The notes under the pieces were generated by a model, which saw only the letters and a program-made list of their open reading frames with translations, had not been told where the DNA came from and made no database searches. Made by a program: the position numbers and the translations under genes. 64,000 nt of DNA from JAIBBG01 sp043748015 (GTDB lineage: Bacteria; Bacteroidota; Bacteroidia; Flavobacteriales_D; Sanyastnellaceae): NCBI GenBank assembly GCA_043748015.1, contig JAYTOA010000169.1, forward strand, positions 18,523 through 82,522, given 5' to 3'. Of the stretch, positions 26,939 through 34,399 are shown piece after piece (position 1 is the stretch's first letter; each line of letters begins with the position of its first letter).

Positions 26939-27136
26939 TTACGCTTCTTTTGAGTCAGTTCTTTCGAGCAAAACCTTACCCTTATAGTAAAGCTTTCCTT
27001 CATACCAGTGAGCATGGTGGAACAAATGCGCCTGACCTGTTGTAGGACAAGTAGCCACATTTGGAGCTTCTATTTTGTAGTGTGTTCTGCGTTTCGCCTG
27101 GCGTGTAGACGAAATCCTGTGTTTGGGATGTGCCAT
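26939..27136 (-). CDS. rpmF: 50S ribosomal protein L32
   Basis: 65 residues. The start MAHPKHRIS and TRQAKRRTHYK are typical bL32. The zinc-finger cysteines are largely lost: only one Cys remains (ATCPTTGQAHLFHHAHW), the zinc-independent form common in Flavobacteriia and relatives. It follows the DUF177 gene by 20 bp, the conserved pairing. A stem-loop terminator follows. Confidence 0.96.
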   Translation of the reverse strand: MAHPKHRISSTRQAKRRTHYKIEAPNVATCPTTGQAHLFHHAHWYEGKLYYKGKVLLERTDSKEA

Positions 27137-27156
27137 TTCAGTATGGTTTTATTCTG

Positions 27157-27699
27157 TTATTCTTCTTCTTCAAAAAATTCCTGATCTTCCGGATCTTCGT
27201 AATTAAGGTTCTTCAACGCTGCCCATTGAGTATTGGAAGTAGTATTCACTTTGTATTTCTCTAATTCCCTTATCACCTCCTGATTGCAGTCAGCAACATT
27301 CTCGTGAATATGTCTCGCAGGCAAAGCCAAGTGAGCGTATTCGAATAAAAACTGACTCAAATCCACCTCGTGCTCATTGGTACCAAGAACAAGGATATCC
27401 TCATCCGTGTGACCAGTGACATCGCCGAACTTCACAAGCAATTGCTGCGATGTGGCAATGGTGATCTCTAAATCATCACTACAATGATCACAAATAGTTT
27501 GTACTGTGCCATGGATTGAAGTTGTGAAGAGAAGCATGTTGCTTTTCTTCTCCAATTCTACCAATGCTTTCAAATCACACTCGTGAATTTCAGAAGAACC
27601 AAAATTTTCAAAGAACTTAGCATCAAGCGTGAACTCGTACTGGTGATTTCCCACCTTTAACCCTATGTAGGGAATACGATATTCCTTTAAGGCTTTCAC
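27157..27699 (-). CDS. DUF177 (YceD-like) protein
   Basis: 180 residues from a GTG at 27699 (VKALKEYRIPYIGLKVGNHQ). The DUF177 hallmarks are CDHCSDDLEI (Cys-x-x-Cys, truncated zinc-like motif), the DLSQFLFEYAHLALP segment and an acidic C terminus (DPEDQEFFEEEE). YceD-type proteins are linked to 23S rRNA maturation/accumulation, and the gene almost always precedes rpmF, as here. The longer frame to 27810 is rejected because a strong promoter (27725-27754) lies inside it. First gene of the DUF177-rpmF-fabH-accB-accC cluster. Confidence 0.88.
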   Translation of the reverse strand: MKALKEYRIPYIGLKVGNHQYEFTLDAKFFENFGSSEIHECDLKALVELEKKSNMLLFTTSIHGTVQTICDHCSDDLEITIATSQQLLVKFGDVTGHTDEDILVLGTNEHEVDLSQFLFEYAHLALPARHIHENVADCNQEVIRELEKYKVNTTSNTQWAALKNLNYEDPEDQEFFEEEE

Positions 27700-27724
27700 A
27701 GCAATGCTTTTAAAAAACGGACGG

Positions 27725-27754
27725 CAAAAGTAACCTGTAATTTGGATTAGGCAA
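27725..27754 (-). promoter_or_regulatory. Strong Bacteroidota promoter, TTG-N19-TACTTTTG
   Basis: On the minus strand the -33 TTG (27754-27752) and a perfect -7 TACTTTTG (27732-27725) are 19 bp apart. Predicted transcription starts near 27721, about 22 bp before the GTG of the DUF177 gene. The best-formed promoter in the window, and it fixes that gene's start. Confidence 0.75.
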
Positions 27755-28103
27755 GAATTCCGATGAAGAAATCCCACAATTGCATCTGAATCACAGTTGC
27801 TAGAGGTCAATTCGACCTAGAGCTCCACCCAACCGCGCGATGTTCATCTCGATGAGCTAGAACAGAGAAGCTACCATTGTCGCATAATCCAACAGCCTTC
27901 AGTGAAATCGGCTTACTGTTACCCATTACTTTTCGGATCGGTGTTGCAAAGACCAATGACTGTTGATTAAATGGGTGGTTCATGACACGATACTCATTGT
28001 AACCCACGAATATTTCGCCTATGTTCGCAATCTAACCAAGCCACATAACAGCAATTGGCGCGATGGTTGTTAAGCCAAGAATGCTTTTTTAAAGATCCTA
28101 CAC
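27755..28103. other. Divergent intergenic region, no supported gene
   Basis: This 349-bp stretch separates the DUF177 operon (minus) from the DUF4783 gene (plus). It holds a small inverted repeat (AGGTC-N5-GACCT, 27806-27820) and a minus-strand frame of 66 codons (27807-28007) with no recognisable similarity. I see no RNA gene or mobile element. Confidence 0.5.
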
Positions 28104-28493
28104 ATGAAAATCCTGAGTACTTTCTTACTTGTTCTTACTGCTGCAATTTGTGTTGCCCAGGCAGACATTACTCCCTCCGTGAGTGCCGCACTTAAGAAAG
28201 GAGATGCCGCGACGCTTGCGGGAATGATGATGCCACAAATTGAATTGACAATCAACGGACAGGATGGCAATCTGTCCAAAGCGGATGCGCAAAAATCTTT
28301 GACCACATTCTTCAGAGATTATACTGTAACGAATTTCACGGTGAAGCATCAGGGAACTTCGAAACTTGACGACCAGTATCGCATTGGCGAAATGGCAACA
28401 AACAAAGGAAATTTCCGGGTTACATTTTTCATAAAGAAATCAGGAACTACGATGCAAATTCGACAACTGAAAATTGAAGCATCGGACGAATAA
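28104..28493 (+). CDS. DUF4783 family exported protein
   Basis: 129 residues. A signal peptide (MKILSTFLLVLTAAICVAQA) precedes a small NTF2-like alpha+beta domain: DITPSVSAALKKGDAATLAG, MPQIELTI, AQKSLTTFFRDY, FTVKHQGTSKLDDQYRIGEM and the closing MQIRQLKIE. This is the DUF4783 pattern, a Bacteroidota-specific periplasmic family of unknown function. In many Bacteroidota it sits just upstream of nadC, as here. A very good terminator follows. Confidence 0.87.
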   Translation: MKILSTFLLVLTAAICVAQADITPSVSAALKKGDAATLAGMMMPQIELTINGQDGNLSKADAQKSLTTFFRDYTVTNFTVKHQGTSKLDDQYRIGEMATNKGNFRVTFFIKKSGTTMQIRQLKIEASDE

Positions 28494-28524
28494 TGTCGCA
28501 CGACATAAACACAGTATTCATTGA

Positions 28525-28553
28525 ACGGAGTTGACATCAACTCCGTTTTTTTT
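28525..28553 (+). terminator. Rho-independent terminator after the DUF4783 gene
   Basis: A 10-bp stem (ACGGAGTTGA / TCAACTCCGT) with a very tight loop is followed by an unbroken run of eight Ts. It separates the DUF4783 gene from nadC. Confidence 0.9.
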
Positions 28554-28658
28554 ATCCCACCTTTTCTTCTTAGAAAATTGCGACCAAGCGAAGTGAAATG
28601 CTCAGCACAATCTCAATTTTATCTCCCATTGCTTTTTTCTTTGCCTTTCCTTTGCCAC

Positions 28659-29504
28659 ATGCAAAATGAATTTGACCTGGATGATTTCATCCTGCGCGCA
28701 TTGAGCGAAGACATTGGAGATGGCGATCACACAACGCTTTCAACTATTTCTGCCGATGCAAAAGGAAAAGCGAAACTATTGGTAAAAGAAAAAGGTATTC
28801 TTGCCGGTGTAAGCATTGCGAAGCGCATTCTCGAATTGGTAGACCCTGCTCTTCATTTTGATCAATTGCTGAATGACGGCGACAAGATCAACCTCGGTAA
28901 TATTGCTTTTTACGTTGAGGGATCTTCAAGAAGCATTACTACAGCCGAAAGACTTTTACTCAATGTAATGCAGCGCATGAGCGGTATAGCTACCAAGACA
29001 AATCGCATTGCTATGTCCATCAGCGATACGAAATGCAAACTCCTCGATACACGCAAAACCACTCCGGGATTTCGTCATTTCGAAAAACTTGCGGTGAATA
29101 TTGGAGGCGGAGTGAATCATCGTTTTGGACTTTACGATATGATTATGGTGAAGGACAACCATGTTGATTTTTGCGGAGGAGTAAAACCGGCACTCGACGC
29201 CGTAAAAAAATATCTTTCCTCTACCGGTCGTCATCTGAAAGTTGAAGTAGAGGCGCGAAATATTGCAGAGGTGGAAGAAATTCTTGCATGCGATATTGCC
29301 TTTCGCATCATGCTTGACAATTTTCCTCCTGATCACTTGATCAAGGCTGTGGCGTTTATCAACGGTCGTGTCGAGACAGAAGCTTCAGGTGGAATCAACG
29401 AAAAAAATGCTCTGCAATATGCCATGTGCGGCGTCGATTATATCTCAATGGGCGCTTTAACACATCAAATAGAAAGTCTTGACCTCAGTCTAAAAGCCTG
29501 TTGA
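28659..29504 (+). CDS. nadC: Nicotinate-nucleotide pyrophosphorylase (carboxylating)
   Basis: 281 residues. The start is the ATG at 28659 (MQNEFDLDDFILRALSEDIG), the normal NadC N terminus; the frame open to 28521 runs back through the terminator. Conserved blocks are GDGDHTTL, LLNVMQRMSGIAT, LDTRKTTPGFR (phosphate/substrate Arg and Lys), GGGVNHRFGLYDMIMVKDNH, KVEVEARN and EASGGIN. It converts quinolinate and PRPP to nicotinate mononucleotide in NAD synthesis. Confidence 0.95.
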   Translation: MQNEFDLDDFILRALSEDIGDGDHTTLSTISADAKGKAKLLVKEKGILAGVSIAKRILELVDPALHFDQLLNDGDKINLGNIAFYVEGSSRSITTAERLLLNVMQRMSGIATKTNRIAMSISDTKCKLLDTRKTTPGFRHFEKLAVNIGGGVNHRFGLYDMIMVKDNHVDFCGGVKPALDAVKKYLSSTGRHLKVEVEARNIAEVEEILACDIAFRIMLDNFPPDHLIKAVAFINGRVETEASGGINEKNALQYAMCGVDYISMGALTHQIESLDLSLKAC

Positions 29505-29580
29505 TATCGATGCATTCAGCAGAACGTTCTTTTCGTGTTCATTGTTCTTCACATGGTAAAAGCTTTTTGCCAAGCATGCC

Positions 29581-29613
29581 TTTGACTAAAAAAACAGCTT
29601 TCATCTATCTTCG
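29581..29613 (+). promoter_or_regulatory. Predicted promoter, TTTG-N21-TATCTTCG
   Basis: TTTG at 29581-29584 and TATCTTCG at 29606-29613 (one mismatch to TAnnTTTG) are 21 bp apart, with the YihY-type gene starting 7 bp later. Confidence 0.45.
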
Positions 29614-29619
29614 GCACCG

Positions 29620-30591
29620 ATGACCAAGGAGAAGCCCAAATGGGAAATAAAACTGATGTCGATGCGTGGTGTAAAACGAATTATCACCGCGTTCGACAAG
29701 TTTCATCCGCCCGGATTTGAGGGAATGTCGTTGTGGTATGTTTCTCGTTTTTTCACTGAAGCATTAATGAAAGGTCAAGTGGTTACGAGAGCCGCTGCAA
29801 TTTCCTTCCGATTATTCCTTGCGTTTTTTCCTGCGATTTTGATGTTGCTGACATTGATTCCTTACATCCCGGTAGACAATTTTCAAGTATCACTTTTCGA
29901 TAATATTCGTGGATTTTTTCCCGGAGATACCTTTAGACTTTTTGAAAGCACACTCGATGACTTGATCAATCAAAAACACAGCGGGCTTCTTTCCATCGGA
30001 TTTATTCTTTTGATTTATTATGCATCCAATAGCATCAACGCGATTCTGATTGGTTTCAATTCCAGTTATCACATAGAGGACAAGAACCATCCGGTGATGA
30101 TGAGAATTGCCAGTATCATTCTTATTTTTTTCCTTGGATTTCTGATGTTGGTTGCCGTAATCATTGTAGTTTTCAGCGGCACTGTATTTGAGTACTTGCA
30201 CAAAATCGGAATAATAGGAGACCGTGGTTATTTGCCAATTCTCCATTTTGCGAAATGGGTAATTTCAGTTGGATTGATGTACGCCATCATCAGCACACTG
30301 TACAATGTAGGTGTGAGAAAAAAACTGAGAAGGTGGAGATTTTTCAATGCCGGCGCCACATTAGCAACTCTGAGTTTTGTGCTCACTTCTGTAGCCTTCG
30401 CTTATTTCGTAACGAATTTTGCTGCATATAACAAACTATACGGGTCACTTGGAACACTGATGATTTTACTGATTTGGCTCAATTTCAACTGCATCATTAT
30501 TCTAATGGGATTTGAGTTAAATGTGAGTATTCGCAAGGCGCGTAAAAGTGTACCCAAACCAGAACCAGATATTAAAAACACCATCAAATGA
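29620..30591 (+). CDS. YihY/BrkB family inner-membrane protein
   Basis: 323 residues with about six membrane segments. The family opening TRAAAISFRLFLAFFPAILMLLTLIP, the mid-block YYASNSINAILIGFN, and the end YGSLGTLMILLIWLNFNCIIILMGFELN match the YihY/virulence factor BrkB (formerly 'RNase BN') family. Molecular function is unsettled; a transport or envelope role is likely and the old RNase name is a misassignment. It overlaps the DUF2147 gene by 4 bp (ATGA), so the two form an operon. Confidence 0.92.
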   Translation: MTKEKPKWEIKLMSMRGVKRIITAFDKFHPPGFEGMSLWYVSRFFTEALMKGQVVTRAAAISFRLFLAFFPAILMLLTLIPYIPVDNFQVSLFDNIRGFFPGDTFRLFESTLDDLINQKHSGLLSIGFILLIYYASNSINAILIGFNSSYHIEDKNHPVMMRIASIILIFFLGFLMLVAVIIVVFSGTVFEYLHKIGIIGDRGYLPILHFAKWVISVGLMYAIISTLYNVGVRKKLRRWRFFNAGATLATLSFVLTSVAFAYFVTNFAAYNKLYGSLGTLMILLIWLNFNCIIILMGFELNVSIRKARKSVPKPEPDIKNTIK

Positions 30592-31016
30592 TAAAATACA
30601 TCGCTACTTTTTTAATCGTTCTAACCACAATGCTGGTTAACTCGCAAACTGTCACGGGGAATTGGAAGACCATCGATGACGAAACAGGAAAAGCGAAATC
30701 GATCGTAGAAATTTATGAGCAATCAGGAATGCTTTACGGAAAGGTCGTTGAACTTTTTCGTGAGCCAAGCGAAGAGCAGCATCCGAAATGTGATAAGTGT
30801 GAAGATGATCGCAAAGGCCAACCTGTGTTGGGAATGGTGATAGTGCGCGACATGCTTTTGAAAGATGGCTTCCATCAAAAAGGAACGATTTGCGATCCGA
30901 AAAACGGCAAGATATATCGCTGCGAATTCTGGCTTGACAAAAACGATTCGAACAAACTACAGGTTCGTGGATATTGGGGATTTCTCTACCGTACGCAAGT
31001 ATGGGAGCGCAATTGA
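30588..31016 (+). CDS. DUF2147 exported protein
   Basis: 142 residues. A signal peptide (MIKYIATFLIVLTTMLVNSQ) is followed by the DUF2147 lipocalin-like beta domain: VTGNWKTIDDETGKAKSIVE, a Cys-x-x-Cys-x(n) segment (KCDKCEDD), DGFHQKGTICDPKNGKIYRC and the ending VRGYWGFLYRTQVWER. Members often appear as periplasmic, signal-anchored proteins of unknown ligand. ATGA overlap with the YihY-type gene. Confidence 0.9.
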   Translation: MIKYIATFLIVLTTMLVNSQTVTGNWKTIDDETGKAKSIVEIYEQSGMLYGKVVELFREPSEEQHPKCDKCEDDRKGQPVLGMVIVRDMLLKDGFHQKGTICDPKNGKIYRCEFWLDKNDSNKLQVRGYWGFLYRTQVWERN

Positions 31017-31044
31017 TAACGAGTCATTCTTGACGGTAAAATCT

Positions 31045-31803
31045 TCACGTAAGATTTCGTTTTGTAAAAAGATGTACGATAAAACGGAATGTGATGTAGG
31101 CGTGATTGACGATTGTGGAGAAAAGTCCGTAATGCTTGATCATGATCTGAAACCGCTCTTTCAAACCTTCTCTTCTCCTCGACGAAGAAACACCACCGCG
31201 TAAGAATTTCGAAACATACATTTCTGAATTGACTATTGTCTTTGCATTTTTAAGCACGCGAATGGTCCAGTCGATGTCAGCACTTATCTTAAATTTCAAA
31301 TCGTAATCGACAGCCATTTTTCGTTTGACTAAAATCGATTGATGCGAAACACACATTCCGAATTTCAAACTTTTCCATGAAAGATTTGTTGGAGGATGAA
31401 GTCTGCGATCTCCGAGTTCTTTGCCATGGTCATCCACAACCATGGTGTTGCCGTAATAAAAATCGGCGTGATCATTTCGCGACAACAATTTTTCTAAAAC
31501 ATCATTGCTATAAAATTCGTCACCGGCGTTCATGAAAACGATGTAGTCGCCATCTGCCTGTGAAATTCCCTTGTTCATTGCATCGTAAATGCCTTTGTCT
31601 TTTTCAGACACAACTTTCAATTGCGGGCGCGCAAAACGATGGACGATTTCCAATGTGTCGTCTTTTGAAGCGCCGTCGATGACCAGGTGATGAACATGTG
31701 GCCATGATTGCTCGCTTACGCTGCGCATTGTTCGCTCAACGACTGCCGCGCCGTTGTAAACAACAGTGACGACAGTGACGGAGGCGGGAAGATTGGAAGA
31801 CAT
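31045..31803 (-). CDS. Family 2 glycosyltransferase (GT-A fold)
   Basis: 252 residues from the ATG at 31803; the extension to 31899 is not conserved. Typical GT2 blocks are VTVVTVVYNGAAVVERTMRS, HHLVIDGASKDDTLEI, DKGIYDAMNKGISQADGDYI (acceptor side) and FMNAGDEFY (DXD-like site), plus SHQSILVKRKM further on. It resembles WcaA/colanic-acid-type transferases. It probably adds one sugar to a lipid-linked oligosaccharide. It lies divergent from the MptE-like and flippase genes, which form the rest of a small glycan locus. Confidence 0.9.
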   Translation of the reverse strand: MSSNLPASVTVVTVVYNGAAVVERTMRSVSEQSWPHVHHLVIDGASKDDTLEIVHRFARPQLKVVSEKDKGIYDAMNKGISQADGDYIVFMNAGDEFYSNDVLEKLLSRNDHADFYYGNTMVVDDHGKELGDRRLHPPTNLSWKSLKFGMCVSHQSILVKRKMAVDYDLKFKISADIDWTIRVLKNAKTIVNSEMYVSKFLRGGVSSSRRREGLKERFQIMIKHYGLFSTIVNHAYITFRFIVHLFTKRNLT

Positions 31804-31953
31804 GTGGGGGCGAAAATAATCAGCATTGGCACAGTTATATGTTTGACATGAAATGCGTGGAATTATCGAAATGCACCCAACATTCGAGATTAAGTTCAAA
31901 ACAGGTTACCAAACACTATCAACATTCCATTATCATCATCATAGTACGAACTC

Positions 31954-31985
31954 TTGTCAAATAAGTAGGCGTGTGAATATTTTTG
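31954..31985 (+). promoter_or_regulatory. Bacteroidota promoter, TTG-N21-TATTTTTG
   Basis: A -33 TTG (31954-31956) and a perfect -7 TATTTTTG (31978-31985) are 21 bp apart. A TTG start at 31983 for the next gene would fall inside the -7 box, so the start must be at 31992 or later. Confidence 0.65.
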
Positions 31986-31991
31986 TCCTAT

Positions 31992-32864
31992 ATGACAAGA
32001 TCGCATCGAGCTTATAAACGAAGTACGTCTTTCATGCTGAATTGCGTGAATTCGGTGATCTCTATTCTCAAAATTGTCTTCAATTCTCGAATCTCCAAAA
32101 AATTACCCGGCATTTCGGGAGACAGATGCCTTGTTCTGGGTAATGGGCCTTCGCTTGCTGTTTCTGTGGAAAAGCATCCGACATATTTCACTCAGCATCC
32201 TGCGATGTGCATCAATCTGTTCTCACTATCCGATGAATTTGCAAAATTCAAACCTCTGTATTATGTGATTGTGGACCCTTACTTCTGGCAAAGTGATGAT
32301 GCCAACATACACCGTGCGATCGACGCCATCAGCGAGAAAACGAAATGGACGATGCACCTAATGATACCTCATGCAGCAAAAAAATCATCCCACATTTCGC
32401 ATTTCGCACAACATCCACACATACGATTGCACTACTTCAATTATGTCGTCTTTAAAGGATTCCCTGCCATTGGTCATTTCTTTTACCGTCGGAATATGGC
32501 AATGATCCAAAGTTCTAATGTGCTTGTTACAGCTTTATTTCTAAGCATCAATCTGGGATACAAAAGAGTTGAGTTATTCGGCGCAGACCATAGCTGGCAC
32601 GAGCAAATCGCTGTCAATGAGAACAATGAGCTTGTTGTAAAGGACTTACATTTTTATGATGAAGAAAGTGAAGTGAAAGCAGTTCCGTTCACGGCGCTGC
32701 ATCTACCCGACCCTTTGAAAATGGACGAGACATTTGATCTCTGGGCTAGGGTATTTTATAGCTATCGCCTCATACGCGGTTACGCAAAAAAACAAAACTG
32801 CAACATATACAACGCCAGTGAAAAGTCCTACATCGACGCATTTGATCGCATACGTATTCAGTAA
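31992..32864 (+). CDS. DUF115/MptE-like Rossmann-fold protein of a glycan locus
   Basis: About 290 residues. The core motif RCLVLGNGPSLAVSV is the glycine-rich loop of DUF115 (6-hydroxymethylpterin pyrophosphokinase MptE-like) proteins, followed by CINLFSLSDEFAKFKPLYYV and a VIVDPYFW block, then ALFLSINLGYKRVELFGADHSW with the conserved GADH. In bacteria this family is common in surface-glycan and flagellin-glycosylation loci rather than in pterin synthesis. The ATG at 31992 would be nearly leaderless; an ATG at 32034 is the alternative. It lies upstream of a Wzx-like flippase. Confidence 0.75.
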   Translation: MTRSHRAYKRSTSFMLNCVNSVISILKIVFNSRISKKLPGISGDRCLVLGNGPSLAVSVEKHPTYFTQHPAMCINLFSLSDEFAKFKPLYYVIVDPYFWQSDDANIHRAIDAISEKTKWTMHLMIPHAAKKSSHISHFAQHPHIRLHYFNYVVFKGFPAIGHFFYRRNMAMIQSSNVLVTALFLSINLGYKRVELFGADHSWHEQIAVNENNELVVKDLHFYDEESEVKAVPFTALHLPDPLKMDETFDLWARVFYSYRLIRGYAKKQNCNIYNASEKSYIDAFDRIRIQ

Positions 32865-32903
32865 AAATACTTTTCTACAAAACATTCGCTCAAGTAAAAC
32901 CTC

Positions 32904-34388
32904 ATGGGAATAGTCATACAACAAGCCATCAAAACAACGGTGTACTCTTACATCGGGGCGTTGCTGGGTTTTCTTACTGTATGGTATATGAACCGCGAAT
33001 GGCTCACAGCAGAACAGAATGGACTGATCAATCTTCTCATTTCAATTTCGTTAATTACCGGCTCTCTTAGCAATCTGGGAATGACGGGTGTGACGACGCG
33101 AATGTTTCCTCACTTTCGGCACGACGACAAAAAGCACAACGGCTTTTTGTTTTATCCACTCGTGATTACTGTTATCGGATTCATTCTGTTTGTTGCACTA
33201 TTTTTCATCTTTCATGATTGGGCGGTTGAACGTAACATTGAAAAATCAGCACTGTTCGCCGATAACATTTACTATCTGTTGCCGCTTACTTTTTTCATTG
33301 CGCTATTTTACATTTTTGATACTTACTCGAAATCCATTTATCTGACGACAGCGGGTGTTGTAATCAAAGAAGTTTTATTGCGTGTTGTCATTCTGATTGC
33401 AGCCTTTCTTTACTACAAAAAAATTATCAGTTTCGATTTCTTCGTGCTGTTGTACTGCGTATCATTTTGTGCCATCGGAATTGGTCTCGCCATTTATCTC
33501 TATTACAAAGACGAATTGTACATCGGTCGAATCAAAGGTTTTCTCTCGAAAGAGATGATCAAGGAAATGAAACTTGTAGCCGGTTTTTCGGTAATTACAG
33601 GATTGAGTAGTTTGTTGATTTCTTCCATCGACAAAATCATTGTGAATGATAAACTTGGACTGGCCGCAGCAGGTGTGTTTGCGATTGCATCATACTTCGG
33701 AAGTATTATTCAGATTCCTGCAAGATCGATTATCAGAATTACTTCGAGCGTTGTTGCCGATTCATGGAAGACGAATGACATCGCCAATATTCATTCTGTT
33801 TATCACAAGAGTTGTCTCAACCAAATGATACTCGGCATGCTTCTTTTTCTCGGAGTTTGGGTAAATCTCGACAACATCATTGTTCTGATGCCGCCTGAAT
33901 ATGCTGAAGGAAAATATGTAATCATTCTGATGGCATTGGCTTATCTCATCGATATGGCTACCGGTGTGAATGGTGTCATCATCTCTACATCAACGTACTT
34001 CAGATATGACACGTACTTTATGTTTTTGCTTTTGGTAGTGACGATTATCAGTAACCTCCTATTAATACCGATGTATGGAATTACCGGTGCCGCTCTGGCT
34101 GCGTGTATCACTTACTTTTTATACAATCTGCTCCGCTATCTTTTTCTATGGAAAGTTTTCAATATGCAGCCTTATGATTTGTCTTTTCTGAAAGTTCTTT
34201 TGTTTGGAGGAATTGCGTACTTACTGGCCGTGTTAATTCCATCGACATTTCATCCATATGCTGATGTCATCATCCGTGGGACAGTTGCTTGTGGTGCTTT
34301 TAGTTTGATGATCTTTCGTTCGAATGTCGCTGCAGATCTCAACGCGACCATTTTGAAATATGTAAATTCCATGCGCAAAAAGGAATGA
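32904..34388 (+). CDS. Lipopolysaccharide/polysaccharide flippase (MOP superfamily)
   Basis: 494 residues with about 12-14 membrane segments. The N terminus (IKTTVYSYIGALLGFLTVWY) and TGSLSNLGMTGVTTRMFPHF are typical for polysaccharide exporters; later VAGFSVITGLSSLLISSIDK and LLIPMYGITGAALAACITYF are conserved positions of the second half. It would flip a lipid-linked oligosaccharide made by the local GT2 and others. It follows the MptE-like gene by 39 bp and converges on the nuclease gene with 11 bp between stops. Confidence 0.9.
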   Translation: MGIVIQQAIKTTVYSYIGALLGFLTVWYMNREWLTAEQNGLINLLISISLITGSLSNLGMTGVTTRMFPHFRHDDKKHNGFLFYPLVITVIGFILFVALFFIFHDWAVERNIEKSALFADNIYYLLPLTFFIALFYIFDTYSKSIYLTTAGVVIKEVLLRVVILIAAFLYYKKIISFDFFVLLYCVSFCAIGIGLAIYLYYKDELYIGRIKGFLSKEMIKEMKLVAGFSVITGLSSLLISSIDKIIVNDKLGLAAAGVFAIASYFGSIIQIPARSIIRITSSVVADSWKTNDIANIHSVYHKSCLNQMILGMLLFLGVWVNLDNIIVLMPPEYAEGKYVIILMALAYLIDMATGVNGVIISTSTYFRYDTYFMFLLLVVTIISNLLLIPMYGITGAALAACITYFLYNLLRYLFLWKVFNMQPYDLSFLKVLLFGGIAYLLAVLIPSTFHPYADVIIRGTVACGAFSLMIFRSNVAADLNATILKYVNSMRKKE

Positions 34389-34399
34389 CCCGTTTTTTG

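Noticed and set aside
25698..27699. Missing plsX between rpmF and fabH as a deletion
   Set aside because: I recall rpmF-fabH without plsX as common in Bacteroidota, so its absence is probably ancestral rather than a loss here.
27806..27835. tRNA-like GGTC-GAATT-GACC stem-loop on the minus strand
   Set aside because: Only one arm fits; no acceptor stem, D arm or anticodon arm could be folded.
27807..28007. Minus-strand frame of 66 codons upstream of the DUF177 gene
   Set aside because: No recognisable similarity and no promoter or coupling. It might be a remnant, but there is no support.
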